Source of the DNA: 2-12-FULL-35-15 sp036386835
GTDB taxonomy: Bacteria; Bacteroidota; Bacteroidia; 2-12-FULL-35-15
DNA length: 64,000 nt
Direction: 5' to 3'
Assembly: GCA_036386835.1 (NCBI GenBank)
Contig: DASVUX010000061.1
Location: forward strand, 1 to 64,000
How positions within the stretch are numbered: the stretch's first letter is position 1; every line of letters begins with the position of its first letter. Below are positions 33,832-42,799 of the stretch, piece after piece. The notes beneath the pieces are model-generated. The model did no database searches. It was not told the DNA's origin and saw nothing but the letters and a program-made list of their open reading frames with translations. The position numbers were made by a program, and so were the translations under genes.

Positions 33832-35568
33832 ATGAAAAAGATCCTCCTAATCCTGTCACTCTTATCCGGTGTAATTTTAACCAGGGCACAATCAACATTT
33901 GAAAGGATATTGATAAATATTCCTGGTGACTCAACACTTTCGGGCCCGGGTTCAATAACACTTATCGATTCAACAGGTTTGAAGCCAAAAAGTGTTTTTG
34001 GAGCATTCTATTCCCTTGATGGTGGCGGATATATAAGTCTCTCCAATATCGCAGGTGTTAATTCTATGGATTTTAAACTTGTTAAAACAGATGAAGATGG
34101 TGCTATTCAATGGAAGAAGACCATTGGTGGCTGGGCTGATGACGAGGCTCATAAATTATTAAAGACGCCAGACGGAGGGTTTATCATTACAGGAAAAACA
34201 AAAAGTGCAGGTTCGGGATCTAATGATGATGTTTTTATAATAAAAACAGATTCTGACGGCAATGTAGTGTGGTCAAAGACTTATGGAGGCAGTATGAATG
34301 AATCCGGTCATGATATTATTCCTACAAATGATGGTGGTTATGTTGTAGCCGGTGAAACAGACAATTCGGGTAACCTGGATATGTATATAATAAAGATAGA
34401 TTTCCAGGGTAATTATCAATGGTCAAAAGCCTTTGGTGGGCCGCAAGCTGACCGGGCCCACGATATTCTTGAAGATAATTCGGGTTTCCTGATAACAGGG
34501 GAAACGGGCGGGTTCAATACTTCCAACAGGGATGTTTACCTCGTTAAAACTGATTTTAATGGAAGTGAAATGTGGTCCAAAGCAATAGCCGGTACAAATA
34601 ATGAGATTGGTCGGTCTTCAGTTATAACCAGTGATGGTGGATATGCAATTACGGGTGCAACAACCAGCTTCGGGTCGGGAATGAGCGATGTGTTTCTTGT
34701 TAAGACAGATAGTATCGGTGCGATAGAATGGCAAAAATCTTACGGAGGTGAGTATCATGATGAGGCTTACGAATTACAATTAACTGAGGATGGTGGATTT
34801 GTTTTGGTTGGTGAGACTTCAAGCTTTGATGATCTTGATCAGGATCTTTACATTTTAAAAATGGATAGTTCAGGAGGTCTCGAATGGTCATACAGTTATG
34901 GTGGTCCTATGAGAACGGATACTAAAGAAATTGGATTGTCAGTTAATAATATTGACGGGGGCTTAATTATCGGTGGGTTTGTCATGGATGAGGAGAGGCT
35001 TGATCCGTACCTGATAAAGGCGGATATGTCAGGAGCTACTTCATGTAATCCGACTATTCTCAATACCCTTACAATGCAATCATTTTTTACCGCTGCAACC
35101 TTAAACAGTTCCACAGTTACAATTGCCAATTTATTTATTGGTGGAGGATCAATTACGTCCATGCCGAACGAAGATGTAATTAAAGTAAGCTATTCTTGTG
35201 GTACTCCCCCTGTATTACCTTCATTTTCAACTTCCGCGGTTTATTTAATGGCACCGGATGAACCGGATACTATTGTTGAAAACCGCACTATGAATGAAGA
35301 AAAAGAGTTTTCCTCTGTCGTATTATACCCTAATCCGTCTGAAGGAACGGAAATAAACCTGAGAATGAAAGGTACAGCAGACCAAAAGGTAAGCTTCAAT
35401 ATCTATGACGCTTTAGGAAGAGTTGTATATTCCAAGACGTTGCAGTTCCAAAATTCTGACGGAGATGTTTTTATGCTGATGCCGGAGGAAGGATTGGCAA
35501 AAGGAACTTACCTGTGTATAGTATCTTCTGACGTTTTATTATTCAATGAAATCCTTATTGTAAGATAA
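33832..35568 (+). CDS. Secreted repeat (beta-propeller-like) protein with T9SS type A domain
   Basis: A 578-aa protein with a signal peptide (ending TRAQ), a body of six repeats of about 50 residues (residues 94 to about 403) and a T9SS type A tail (VVLYPNPSEGTEINL, about residues 500-578). Each repeat runs Trp-Ser-Lys-x-Tyr-Gly-Gly, then a DGGYxxxGET strand and a DVFLVKTDSxG strand, as in bacterial propeller blades. Six or seven such units could close one propeller (a partial seventh precedes the first). No catalytic residues are visible, so a binding or structural role at the cell surface is more likely than an enzyme. Confidence 0.8.
   Translation: MKKILLILSLLSGVILTRAQSTFERILINIPGDSTLSGPGSITLIDSTGLKPKSVFGAFYSLDGGGYISLSNIAGVNSMDFKLVKTDEDGAIQWKKTIGGWADDEAHKLLKTPDGGFIITGKTKSAGSGSNDDVFIIKTDSDGNVVWSKTYGGSMNESGHDIIPTNDGGYVVAGETDNSGNLDMYIIKIDFQGNYQWSKAFGGPQADRAHDILEDNSGFLITGETGGFNTSNRDVYLVKTDFNGSEMWSKAIAGTNNEIGRSSVITSDGGYAITGATTSFGSGMSDVFLVKTDSIGAIEWQKSYGGEYHDEAYELQLTEDGGFVLVGETSSFDDLDQDLYILKMDSSGGLEWSYSYGGPMRTDTKEIGLSVNNIDGGLIIGGFVMDEERLDPYLIKADMSGATSCNPTILNTLTMQSFFTAATLNSSTVTIANLFIGGGSITSMPNEDVIKVSYSCGTPPVLPSFSTSAVYLMAPDEPDTIVENRTMNEEKEFSSVVLYPNPSEGTEINLRMKGTADQKVSFNIYDALGRVVYSKTLQFQNSDGDVFMLMPEEGLAKGTYLCIVSSDVLLFNEILIVR
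34111..35040 (+). repeat. Six tandem ~50-residue repeats within the propeller-like gene
   Basis: The units start at successive Trp codons with W-S/K-K-x-x-x-G, then DGG(Y/F) and D-(V/L)-(F/Y)-(L/I)-(V/I)-K. They are diverged at DNA level, so they are old rather than freshly duplicated. Confidence 0.7.
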
Positions 35569-35592
35569 TTATTGTGTAAAGAGAGTTTTACG

Positions 35593-35632
35593 ATCACTCA
35601 AATGAAGTCACATCATTTGGGTGATTTTTTTT
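35593..35632 (+). terminator. Terminator of the repeat-protein gene
   Basis: A 13-base arm at 35593-35605 pairs with 35613-35625 (one mismatch), followed by a run of eight T. Confidence 0.75.
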
Positions 35633-35669
35633 GTGAGAATGTAAAAATTACGGAGCTTAAGAATTTTAG

Positions 35670-35677
35670 TACCTTTG
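35670..35677 (+). promoter_or_regulatory. -7 element of the engB promoter
   Basis: TACCTTTG fits TAnnTTTG and overlaps the TTG at 35675, so the real engB start is ATG 35696. Confidence 0.55.
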
Positions 35678-35695
35678 CCTGCAACCGGAAATACA

Positions 35696-36295
35696 ATGGA
35701 AATTCGTTCAGCCCAATTCGTTATAAGCAATACAGATGTGAACAAATGTCCTGCTCCTTCTTTACCGGAATATGCTTTCATCGGGAGATCAAACGTAGGG
35801 AAGTCCTCTCTCATCAATATGCTGGTGAACAGGAAGGACATGGCGAAGACTTCGGGAAAGCCTGGGAAAACGCAGCTGATCAATCATTTTCTTGTTAATG
35901 AAAACTGGTACCTGGTCGATCTGCCCGGGTATGGATTTGCTAAGGTATCAAAAGATAAAAGGGATAAATGGGGTGAATTCATTAATGAATATATCCTTGA
36001 GCGACAAAACCTGATGTGTGTATTTGTTCTTGTAGATTCACGGTTATCGCCTCAAAAGATCGATCTTGAATTTATGGATTGGCTGGGCGAGAATAATATT
36101 TCATTCGTCATTGTATTCACCAAGATGGATAAATTATCAAAAGCTAAAACAGCAAATAACATTCATAATTATAAAGAGGAAATGGGTCGGTCCTGGGATG
36201 AATTGCCGCCTTGCTTTTACTCATCAGCAGAGAAGAAAGAAGGCCGGAAAGAACTCCTGGATTTTATTTCCGAAACCAATAAGCTGTTTAAATAA
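35696..36295 (+). CDS. engB: Ribosome biogenesis GTP-binding protein EngB (YsxC/YihA)
   Basis: A 199-aa GTPase with all G motifs: G1 GRSNVGKSSL, G2 around TSGKPGKTQ, G3 DLPGYGFAKV and G4 FTKMDKLSK. It acts in assembly of the large ribosomal subunit and is essential in many bacteria. Length and motif spacing fit the family. The start MEIRSAQFV at ATG 35696 is preferred over TTG 35675, which lies within the promoter. A terminator follows. Confidence 0.95.
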   Translation: MEIRSAQFVISNTDVNKCPAPSLPEYAFIGRSNVGKSSLINMLVNRKDMAKTSGKPGKTQLINHFLVNENWYLVDLPGYGFAKVSKDKRDKWGEFINEYILERQNLMCVFVLVDSRLSPQKIDLEFMDWLGENNISFVIVFTKMDKLSKAKTANNIHNYKEEMGRSWDELPPCFYSSAEKKEGRKELLDFISETNKLFK

Positions 36296-36308
36296 AAAGC
36301 CCTTAAAT

Positions 36309-36337
36309 AAAAAAAGACCTCATCGAGGTCTTTTTTT
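36309..36337. terminator. Terminator between engB and the convergent T9SS cargo gene
   Basis: GACCTC/GAGGTC stem with loop ATC flanked by a run of seven A and seven T, extending the pairing; works on both strands. Confidence 0.85.
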
Positions 36338-36362
36338 ATTAATTGTTATGCTGTATAATCTT

Positions 36363-38201
36363 TTATTTATTCCTTAGAAGTGTAACAAAACCTGTTGTGC
36401 TGTAATCCTTGGCGGTAACTGAAACCGCTTTAAGTATAAAGAAGTACGTTCCTTCGGAAAGTTCCACCCCGGCTGATGAACGCCCATCCCATTTGGTTCC
36501 CACCTCTTCTGAAGTAAACACTTTGGTTCCCCAGCGATTATAGATTTCAAGCTGGTATTCCGAAATGCCGGAATTATTTATATAGAATACATCGTTGATC
36601 CCGTCATTATCAGGAGTGAAAACATTCGGGATGTTTATAAACTCAAGTACATTCACATCAAGGATTCTGCAGGTGCTGTCCGCACATCCGGTGGAATTAC
36701 TTGCAGTAAGGCAAACGGTCATTTGGGTACCATTGGAAGTATAGCCATGGGCCGGGTTTTGCACTGCAGAGGAGTTTCCATCTCCGAAATCCCATGCCCA
36801 TTGAGTAGCACCGCCCGTACTGAGGTCAGTAAAGCTATAGTTGAATCCCGAGTTCGAGGAAGAGAAGTCAGCAGTAGGGGGGATTGAAACAGTAACAGAA
36901 CATGATACCGGGTCGGAAAAGCAACCGAGGGCATTCGTATCCATAACGGTTACCGGACCTGAAATTGTGCCCCAGTCAACGCTGATAGTCCCGGTTCCCT
37001 GCCCTGAAGCAATAGTTGTTCCGGCAGGTGTTGACCACACATATGTGGTACCTGCAGGAGCCCCTGTAGCATTAAAAATATTTCCACTTGAGTTTGCACA
37101 CACGTCATTACATGCAAACGTAGGTTCTGCGAGTTTTTCCCTGGAAAGAATGTAGGGGTCATTGCTGAAATCCGACCAGCTTGCTTTTTTATTGTCATTA
37201 TAGGTTGGACTAATGCTTGCCGTAATTGTACCCATGTTATTCCATCTTCCTGAAGTTGGAGTGTTCCACTGTGCAAGGCCATCCCATGGACCGTCTGTGA
37301 TCTGGTCATAGAAAACATCGATATCCGCATTATCCGTGCCGGAGGTCCTGTTTATCTGGTGATAGAACTGGCGGGTTACTTTACACATTGAAGAATCCAG
37401 CTGTAAAACGTTAAATCCATCGAGGGTTGCATTGTTGTTTCCTAAACGTACTGTGAAAGTATTTGACGCTGATGAAGCAGGAGTGACTTCAACTGCCCTG
37501 AAACGCGGGATGCCGCTGCTGGAACCAGTCGGAAACACATACACCGCATTGGAATTGGTAACCCTTGACAATGCTCCGCCAACATTGCTGCTGACAAAAC
37601 CTTCGCCTCCAAAAACGGTGACACCGGTTACAGATGCAACAGAAGGATTTAATACGAACATAGTATTTGCCAGTGTTTCAAGTTCCCTGTCAGTAAGATT
37701 AAGTACCCCGTTCGGCCCAATATTCGAATTTATAAGCTGAAGCGTTTTCTTCCTGTCGGCCCCGGTTCCGGTACCTGTAAGCGTTAAATTATTAAAGGTG
37801 GTGATCGTGCCGTTTGCGCTTGTAACGAATTGCTGAAGGTTTCCGTTAAGCACCACGGTGCTGCTTCCTGCGTTAAAGGATGCATTGTTGATCCAGTCCT
37901 GTTCTACATTGAATGTACCATTACCCTGCAAAGTTGAGCCGTTTGTAAGGAGCACAGTCCCGGGTGTACCGCTGTTTGCAATGGTCATAATACCGTTATT
38001 CTCGAAAACAGGAGTTGTTCCGGATGCTCCGTCATTCTGAAAACCTCCGTTCACCTGCACGACCGTTGAAGGTGCGATATAAACCAGGGCACCGTTATTA
38101 AACAGGATATTCTGCGCGTGTAACCGGGAACCAGTTACCGTTAATGCAAGTAATCCAATGGCAGCAGAAAGAAGAGCTGTTGAAGAAGTAGCTTTGTTCA
38201 T
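36363..38201 (-). CDS. PKD-domain secreted protein with T9SS type B C-terminal domain
   Basis: A 612-aa protein. A signal peptide (ending RLHAQ, about residue 29) is followed by a beta-rich region (to about 400), an Ig-like segment with TFACNDVCANSSGNIF and a PKD domain (DFSSSNSGFNYSF...WDFGDGNSS). The tail is the gliding-motility-associated C-terminal domain (type B): NVFTPDNDGIND, EIYNRWGTKVF and the final LLRNK. It is exported by T9SS; PKD modules suggest adhesion. It is upstream of and transcribed the same way as gldC and gldB's strand partners but separated from them by about 100 bases. Confidence 0.82.
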   Translation of the reverse strand: MNKATSSTALLSAAIGLLALTVTGSRLHAQNILFNNGALVYIAPSTVVQVNGGFQNDGASGTTPVFENNGIMTIANSGTPGTVLLTNGSTLQGNGTFNVEQDWINNASFNAGSSTVVLNGNLQQFVTSANGTITTFNNLTLTGTGTGADRKKTLQLINSNIGPNGVLNLTDRELETLANTMFVLNPSVASVTGVTVFGGEGFVSSNVGGALSRVTNSNAVYVFPTGSSSGIPRFRAVEVTPASSASNTFTVRLGNNNATLDGFNVLQLDSSMCKVTRQFYHQINRTSGTDNADIDVFYDQITDGPWDGLAQWNTPTSGRWNNMGTITASISPTYNDNKKASWSDFSNDPYILSREKLAEPTFACNDVCANSSGNIFNATGAPAGTTYVWSTPAGTTIASGQGTGTISVDWGTISGPVTVMDTNALGCFSDPVSCSVTVSIPPTADFSSSNSGFNYSFTDLSTGGATQWAWDFGDGNSSAVQNPAHGYTSNGTQMTVCLTASNSTGCADSTCRILDVNVLEFINIPNVFTPDNDGINDVFYINNSGISEYQLEIYNRWGTKVFTSEEVGTKWDGRSSAGVELSEGTYFFILKAVSVTAKDYSTTGFVTLLRNK

Positions 38202-38297
38202 ATTTAATGTATTTAAATGAGGCTATAGCAGCCGGATCAAAAACAAATTTATTGAAAAAAAGCAGGAAACAAAATATTTAACGATAACAATTGAGAC

Positions 38298-38633
38298 CTA
38301 ACTGCCTTTTTTCTCGATCAGCTTTAGTTTTTCTGCGAAATGCTGTGCATATGCCCTCATTTCCTTTGCCGAATCAGTTTCACCTGTGGCTCTTTCAAAT
38401 GTATCAGCCATCGAGAGTAAACACTGGTGATAGAACTGCTTCATTTCATCAACCATCATGTCTTTTGTCCAGAGGTCAATTCTTAATGTATTGTTTTCAT
38501 TCGCATCCCATAATGCGATCATCACCGATTTACTGGAGCTCTGTTCGCCACCGTCTGTCGCATTCCAGTCGATCTTTTCGGGAAGATTGTTTTCATCAAG
38601 CGTAACTTTAAAATTTATTTCGGATTGTTTCAT
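38298..38633 (-). CDS. gldC: Gliding motility protein GldC
   Basis: A 111-aa soluble protein. The start SEINFKVTLDENNLPEKIDW and DLWTKDMMVDEMKQFYHQ are characteristic of GldC, which accompanies GldB and is needed for full gliding in Flavobacterium. It has no signal peptide. It starts 15 bases after the gldB stop, so the two form an operon. Its exact biochemical role is unknown. Confidence 0.88.
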   Translation of the reverse strand: MKQSEINFKVTLDENNLPEKIDWNATDGGEQSSSKSVMIALWDANENNTLRIDLWTKDMMVDEMKQFYHQCLLSMADTFERATGETDSAKEMRAYAQHFAEKLKLIEKKGS

Positions 38634-38648
38634 AATTAATTTAGTCTG

Positions 38649-39668
38649 TTATTTTGAAGGTTTGTATTTAGCTTTCGTAAGGATCTTTTGCGCATCTGAT
38701 TCAGCCGCCAGTTCAGGCACAGTTATGTCCGGGTGGGCTTTCATATACTGGCGGACGATCTGCCATCCGATCCAGTAGCCGATCCGCGGGGGCGACTCTT
38801 TGCTTAATGCGCTTGTAAAAGGCCCGTCCGATGTAAACTTCATAATCTCGGCCTGGTCAGTGGTGTAAAGCAGCTTTTGAGCTGCGAAATAGCTCCAGAC
38901 ATTAAATTCATTTTGCCTGGCATAATTCATCTGCGGGACAGAATAATGGATCTTTATAGTGTCTTCGGTTTCGGGAAGCATAGCATCTGTAAGATACATT
39001 ATCTTGCCCATATAAATGATCTCGCTCAAAAAGTCGCTTTTATCCATGTTATAAGGGAACTCAGCTATCAGGAACTCACGCGTGAGATCCGGTACTATGT
39101 TCTCTTTATTCATGAACATGGTTTTATAACGAGGCAAAGCAAGCATCTGGTAAAACTTATTATTGCTCCCAAGATACATCTCAAGTCCGATTGCCAGCGT
39201 ACTATCTGCTTTTACCTGCCATTGGTTATAACCTGAGATCATGGTAACAACGGCAGGCAGTTTCCTGTCGGGAAAATAATATCGGAAGTGATGGAAAACA
39301 TCTGAGAGTTCATCCTTCAGGGGTTCTGTGCCGGGATAAGCAGCGCTTACCATGTTATATGTTTCGCGCATGTCCCGGTCAAAAATGAACTGTTTCAGCC
39401 TTAGCGAATAAGCCGAATCCCTGACATCTCCATTATTAATGATCCGGCTGAAAAACACGGGATAGAAAGTGCCGTACTTCGATTGAAGCCCCGCGGTAGC
39501 GCCCGGTATATCTGAGGTGTCAATTTTAAAAAGATCCTCTTCCAGGCGTTTAATGCCGAACTCAGGAACAGGTACAGAGCTAAGGTCAACATCAAGTGGA
39601 TTGTTGCCGCAGGAGGTGAGAAAGACTGTGAAAACAAACAATACCGCACCGAAATTAAAATTTTTCAT
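38649..39668 (-). CDS. gldB: Gliding motility lipoprotein GldB
   Basis: A 339-aa lipoprotein: the signal peptide ends in a lipobox LTSC at about residues 17-20, followed by GNNP. The mature protein shows the family segments IKRLEEDLFKIDT and FHHFRYYFPD, and YNQWQVKADSTLAIGLEMYLG in the middle. GldB is essential for gliding and for SprB-type adhesin export in Flavobacterium and sits in the envelope. The gene is cotranscribed with gldC; the motor genes gldL and gldM are not here. Confidence 0.9.
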   Translation of the reverse strand: MKNFNFGAVLFVFTVFLTSCGNNPLDVDLSSVPVPEFGIKRLEEDLFKIDTSDIPGATAGLQSKYGTFYPVFFSRIINNGDVRDSAYSLRLKQFIFDRDMRETYNMVSAAYPGTEPLKDELSDVFHHFRYYFPDRKLPAVVTMISGYNQWQVKADSTLAIGLEMYLGSNNKFYQMLALPRYKTMFMNKENIVPDLTREFLIAEFPYNMDKSDFLSEIIYMGKIMYLTDAMLPETEDTIKIHYSVPQMNYARQNEFNVWSYFAAQKLLYTTDQAEIMKFTSDGPFTSALSKESPPRIGYWIGWQIVRQYMKAHPDITVPELAAESDAQKILTKAKYKPSK

Positions 39669-39749
39669 ATAAAAAAATATACTTAATATTGTGGGGACGT
39701 AAGTTTTAATTTACCACATTAATTTAAAACATCAAAAATAGAAAAAATT

Positions 39750-40607
39750 ATGAAGAAGGTATTTACATTATCTGCATTGTTATTGGCAGGATCGATAGGA
39801 TTTGCCCAGGATAGCGAATCACAGTCTTCCAAGAATGTCCGTTTTGGATTGATGGTTTCCCCAAGCATCAACTGGCTGAAATCGGGTGAGAAGATCACGG
39901 AGAAGGACGGGGTGGCAATGAGATTCGGTGGCGGTCTCGGGCTGGAGTTCAGGTTAACGGATGTTGCTGTGTTTGCAACTGGTCTTATGGTTAACACAGG
40001 CGGAGGAAAGGTAAGATATAACAATGATCTTTCAGGCAATCCCTCTACAAGTTATGTAGCTTATATTTATGATAAAGAGAATGAAGAGATCGCTCCGTTC
40101 ATTGAAGCTTATAACGATACATCAAGCAATTCCGCCAACCGTTATGAAGGTAATCTCCATAATGAGCGTAAATATGCAATTACATATGTAACGCTGCCAT
40201 TAACCCTGAAACTGAGAACCAAAGAGATCGGTGCTTTAACATATTTCGGTATGTTTGGGGTGAACAGCTCTTTCAGGATCGCTGCAAAAGCGACTGATGA
40301 GGTGCAAAGACCTGCAGCCTCTACCAGCGGCTGGGGAACACCACAAACGATCTCCAAAACCGATGTTAAAAAAGACGTAGCCCTGTTTCACGAAGCTTTA
40401 AACATGGGCCTTGGTGTTGAATGGAACCTGTCAGGAACAACTTCGGTTGTGATCGGGTTAAATTACCTGATGGGGTTTACCAACGTTGTAAAGAACAACT
40501 CTGATTATCAGCGTAAATTTACCGTGGGCGGTCCCGGATACGGAACAGAATTGAAGCAAAACCTTAAATCCAACAGCATTGCATTAACTGTTGGTGTTCT
40601 ATTCTAA
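39750..40607 (+). CDS. Outer-membrane beta-barrel protein, PorT-like family
   Basis: A 285-aa protein with a signal peptide (ending IGFAQ) and a mature domain of alternating strands: VRFGLMVSPSINWL, LGLEFRLTDVAVFATGLMV, YAITYVTLPLTLKLR and a final SIALTVGVLF ending in an aromatic residue. This is the pattern of small barrels of the PorT/OmpA-like outer-membrane family. The real PorT of T9SS is similar in build, but this is not a sure match. It closes with a strong terminator whose T-tract overlaps the nadE promoter. Confidence 0.7.
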   Translation: MKKVFTLSALLLAGSIGFAQDSESQSSKNVRFGLMVSPSINWLKSGEKITEKDGVAMRFGGGLGLEFRLTDVAVFATGLMVNTGGGKVRYNNDLSGNPSTSYVAYIYDKENEEIAPFIEAYNDTSSNSANRYEGNLHNERKYAITYVTLPLTLKLRTKEIGALTYFGMFGVNSSFRIAAKATDEVQRPAASTSGWGTPQTISKTDVKKDVALFHEALNMGLGVEWNLSGTTSVVIGLNYLMGFTNVVKNNSDYQRKFTVGGPGYGTELKQNLKSNSIALTVGVLF

Positions 40608-40628
40608 CATTTAATAGTTAGTAAAATT

Positions 40629-40668
40629 AATCCCGGGCGCAGTTTTCTGAGCCCGGGATTTTTATTTT
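40629..40668 (+). terminator. Terminator of the barrel gene
   Basis: A 10-bp perfect stem AATCCCGGGC/GCCCGGGATT (40629-40638 with 40651-40660) followed by a T-rich tract that contains the nadE -7 element. Confidence 0.85.
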
Positions 40669-40670
40669 TG
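40663..40670 (+). promoter_or_regulatory. -7 element of the nadE promoter inside a terminator T-tract
   Basis: TATTTTTG fits TAnnTTTG and ends only four bases before ATG 40675. Transcripts from here would be leaderless or nearly so. Alternatively the match is by chance in a T-rich tract. Confidence 0.35.
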
Positions 40671-40674
40671 AATA

Positions 40675-41454
40675 ATGAAAAATAAAGAAGTTATAGGCCA
40701 CATTGTAAATTGGTTGAAAGAGTATAGCGGCCAAAGCAGGACTACAGGTTTTGTGATCGGCATTTCAGGCGGTATCGATTCCGCTGTTACATCCACACTT
40801 TGTGCAATGACGGGAAAGCCAGTCATTTGCCTTAATATGCCCATCCGCCAGCATAAGGAAGAATACGACCGTGGACATGAGCATATCTCCTGGTTAAAAG
40901 CCCGGTTCTCAAATGTAAGCTCACATGAGGTAGAGCTCAGCAAAGCTTTTCAGTCCATAGAAGAAACGTTCCCGGCTGAGATCCAGGACCGGCTCACCAT
41001 GGCGAATACCCGTTCACGCTTGAGGATGACTACATTGTATGCATATGCGTGCCATCACAAAATGCTGGTTGCGGGAACAGGAAATAAAATTGAAGATTTT
41101 GGCATCGGGTTTTTTACCAAGTATGGTGACGGAGGCGTGGACCTGAGTCCGATCGCAGATCTGATGAAATCTGAAGTATATACATTAGCAAAGGAGCTTG
41201 AGGTGCCGGCATCAATTCAGAAGGCAAAGCCCACAGACGGCTTGTTTGCGGATGGCAGAAGCGATGAGGACCAGATAGGTGCTTCTTATGATGAACTTGA
41301 ATGGGCGATGCGACATCTTGAAAAACCCGGGGATAATACTGGTCTCACGGAAAGGCAGCAAGCCGTACTGGAAATATATAAAAGAATGAATACCGCTAAC
41401 CGGCACAAGATGGTTGCTGTCCCGGTGTGTTTGATTCCAAAGGAAATGAAATAA
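40675..41454 (+). CDS. nadE: NAD synthetase, ammonia- or glutamine-fed short form
   Basis: A 259-aa enzyme that amidates nicotinate adenine dinucleotide to NAD. The ATP-pyrophosphatase loop GISGGIDSAV is near residues 29-38, followed by LCAMTGKPVI and MANTRSRLRM. The length matches the short ammonia-dependent form without a glutaminase domain. The stop is one base before murF, so they form an operon, although the pathways differ. Start is the only ATG consistent with the promoter and family. Confidence 0.93.
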   Translation: MKNKEVIGHIVNWLKEYSGQSRTTGFVIGISGGIDSAVTSTLCAMTGKPVICLNMPIRQHKEEYDRGHEHISWLKARFSNVSSHEVELSKAFQSIEETFPAEIQDRLTMANTRSRLRMTTLYAYACHHKMLVAGTGNKIEDFGIGFFTKYGDGGVDLSPIADLMKSEVYTLAKELEVPASIQKAKPTDGLFADGRSDEDQIGASYDELEWAMRHLEKPGDNTGLTERQQAVLEIYKRMNTANRHKMVAVPVCLIPKEMK

Positions 41455-41455
41455 T

Positions 41456-42772
41456 ATGACGGAGAAGATCTATTCACATTTTAAGATGAACCCCCTGGTG
41501 TGCACCGACACGCGCAGCATCAAAGCCGGTTCCATATTTTTTGCATTGAAGGGAGGGAATTTTAACGGTAATGCTTTTGCCCGCCAGGCCCTGGAGCGCG
41601 GATGCTCCCTTGCGGTGATCGATGAGGAGGAATATCTCCCCGCACAAGACGATGAACGGTATATTCTTGTAAAGGATGTTCTTTCTTCCCTGCAGGACCT
41701 GGCAAACCATCACCGGAAAGAGCTTGGCTTGCCCGTTATAGCCATCACTGGCTCCAATGGAAAGACCACAACCAAAGAGTTGGTAAATGCTGTACTTGGC
41801 AGGAAATATAAAGTGCTGGCTACGGAAGGAAATCTCAACAATCACATTGGTGTGCCGCTTACGTTGTTATCAATCACAAAGGATCATGAAATGGCGATTA
41901 TTGAGATGGGAGCTAATCACCAGGGAGAGATTGAAATGCTGAGTAAGATCGCGGAGCCTGATTTCGGAATCATTACAAATATCGGGAAAGCGCATCTTGA
42001 AGGCTTCGGGGGCATCGAAGGCGTGAAGAAAGGCAAGGGGGAATTGTACAGGTATATCCGGGAAAAGAAGGGAAGATTATTTGTTCATGGGGATGATGAG
42101 GTGTTAATTGAACTTGCCGGCAGCACCGACAAGGTTACTTACGGAACCAAAAAACTTTATGATGTTGTAGGAAGCCTGAAAACAGGCGCTTCTGAATTTA
42201 TTTCATTTCAATGGGCAACACGTTATAATGCCGTAAATGTAAAGAGCAGTGAATTGGTGAACTCCCAACTTGTAGGGGTTTATAATTATTATAATCTTTT
42301 GTGCGCAGCCTGTGTCGGTAATTATTTCAAAATAGAGGATTCAGAAATAAATAAAGCTTTAGCTGAATACACTCCGTCCAACAACAGGTCCCAGCTGCAG
42401 AAAACCGAACATAATACACTGATCCTCGATTATTACAATGCGAATCCTTCCAGTATGAGTTTGGCACTTGATAATTTTGCCGCGCTGGACCATTCAAATA
42501 AGATCGCTATTCTTGGTGATATGCTTGAATTAGGAGATGAAAGTTCCAGGGAGCACGATGCAATAATCGATCAGTTAAAAGCCCGGAATATCGACAATGC
42601 TTATCTTGTAGGGCCGCTTTTCACAGAAGCCGGAAAGAAGGCGAACATCAAAACTTTTCCTACAAGTGATGAGCTGTTTGAATATTTAAAGGCCAATACA
42701 CCAAAGCATACAACTATTCTTATAAAAGGGTCACGCGGCATAAAACTGGAAAAAGTGATTCCCGCTTTATAG
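41456..42772 (+). CDS. murF: UDP-N-acetylmuramoyl-tripeptide--D-alanyl-D-alanine ligase
   Basis: A 438-aa Mur ligase that adds D-Ala-D-Ala to UDP-MurNAc-tripeptide, completing the peptidoglycan precursor in the cytoplasm. The N-terminal part shows DTRSIKAGSIFFALKG and the ATP site ITGSNGKTTTKE, with NLNNHIGVPLTLL and EMGANHQGEI as substrate motifs and the C-terminal domain opening NTLILDYYNANPSSM. Length fits MurF. Directly after nadE with one base between. Confidence 0.95.
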   Translation: MTEKIYSHFKMNPLVCTDTRSIKAGSIFFALKGGNFNGNAFARQALERGCSLAVIDEEEYLPAQDDERYILVKDVLSSLQDLANHHRKELGLPVIAITGSNGKTTTKELVNAVLGRKYKVLATEGNLNNHIGVPLTLLSITKDHEMAIIEMGANHQGEIEMLSKIAEPDFGIITNIGKAHLEGFGGIEGVKKGKGELYRYIREKKGRLFVHGDDEVLIELAGSTDKVTYGTKKLYDVVGSLKTGASEFISFQWATRYNAVNVKSSELVNSQLVGVYNYYNLLCAACVGNYFKIEDSEINKALAEYTPSNNRSQLQKTEHNTLILDYYNANPSSMSLALDNFAALDHSNKIAILGDMLELGDESSREHDAIIDQLKARNIDNAYLVGPLFTEAGKKANIKTFPTSDELFEYLKANTPKHTTILIKGSRGIKLEKVIPAL

Positions 42773-42799
42773 TTAAGCGTTCAACATAAACAATATACT

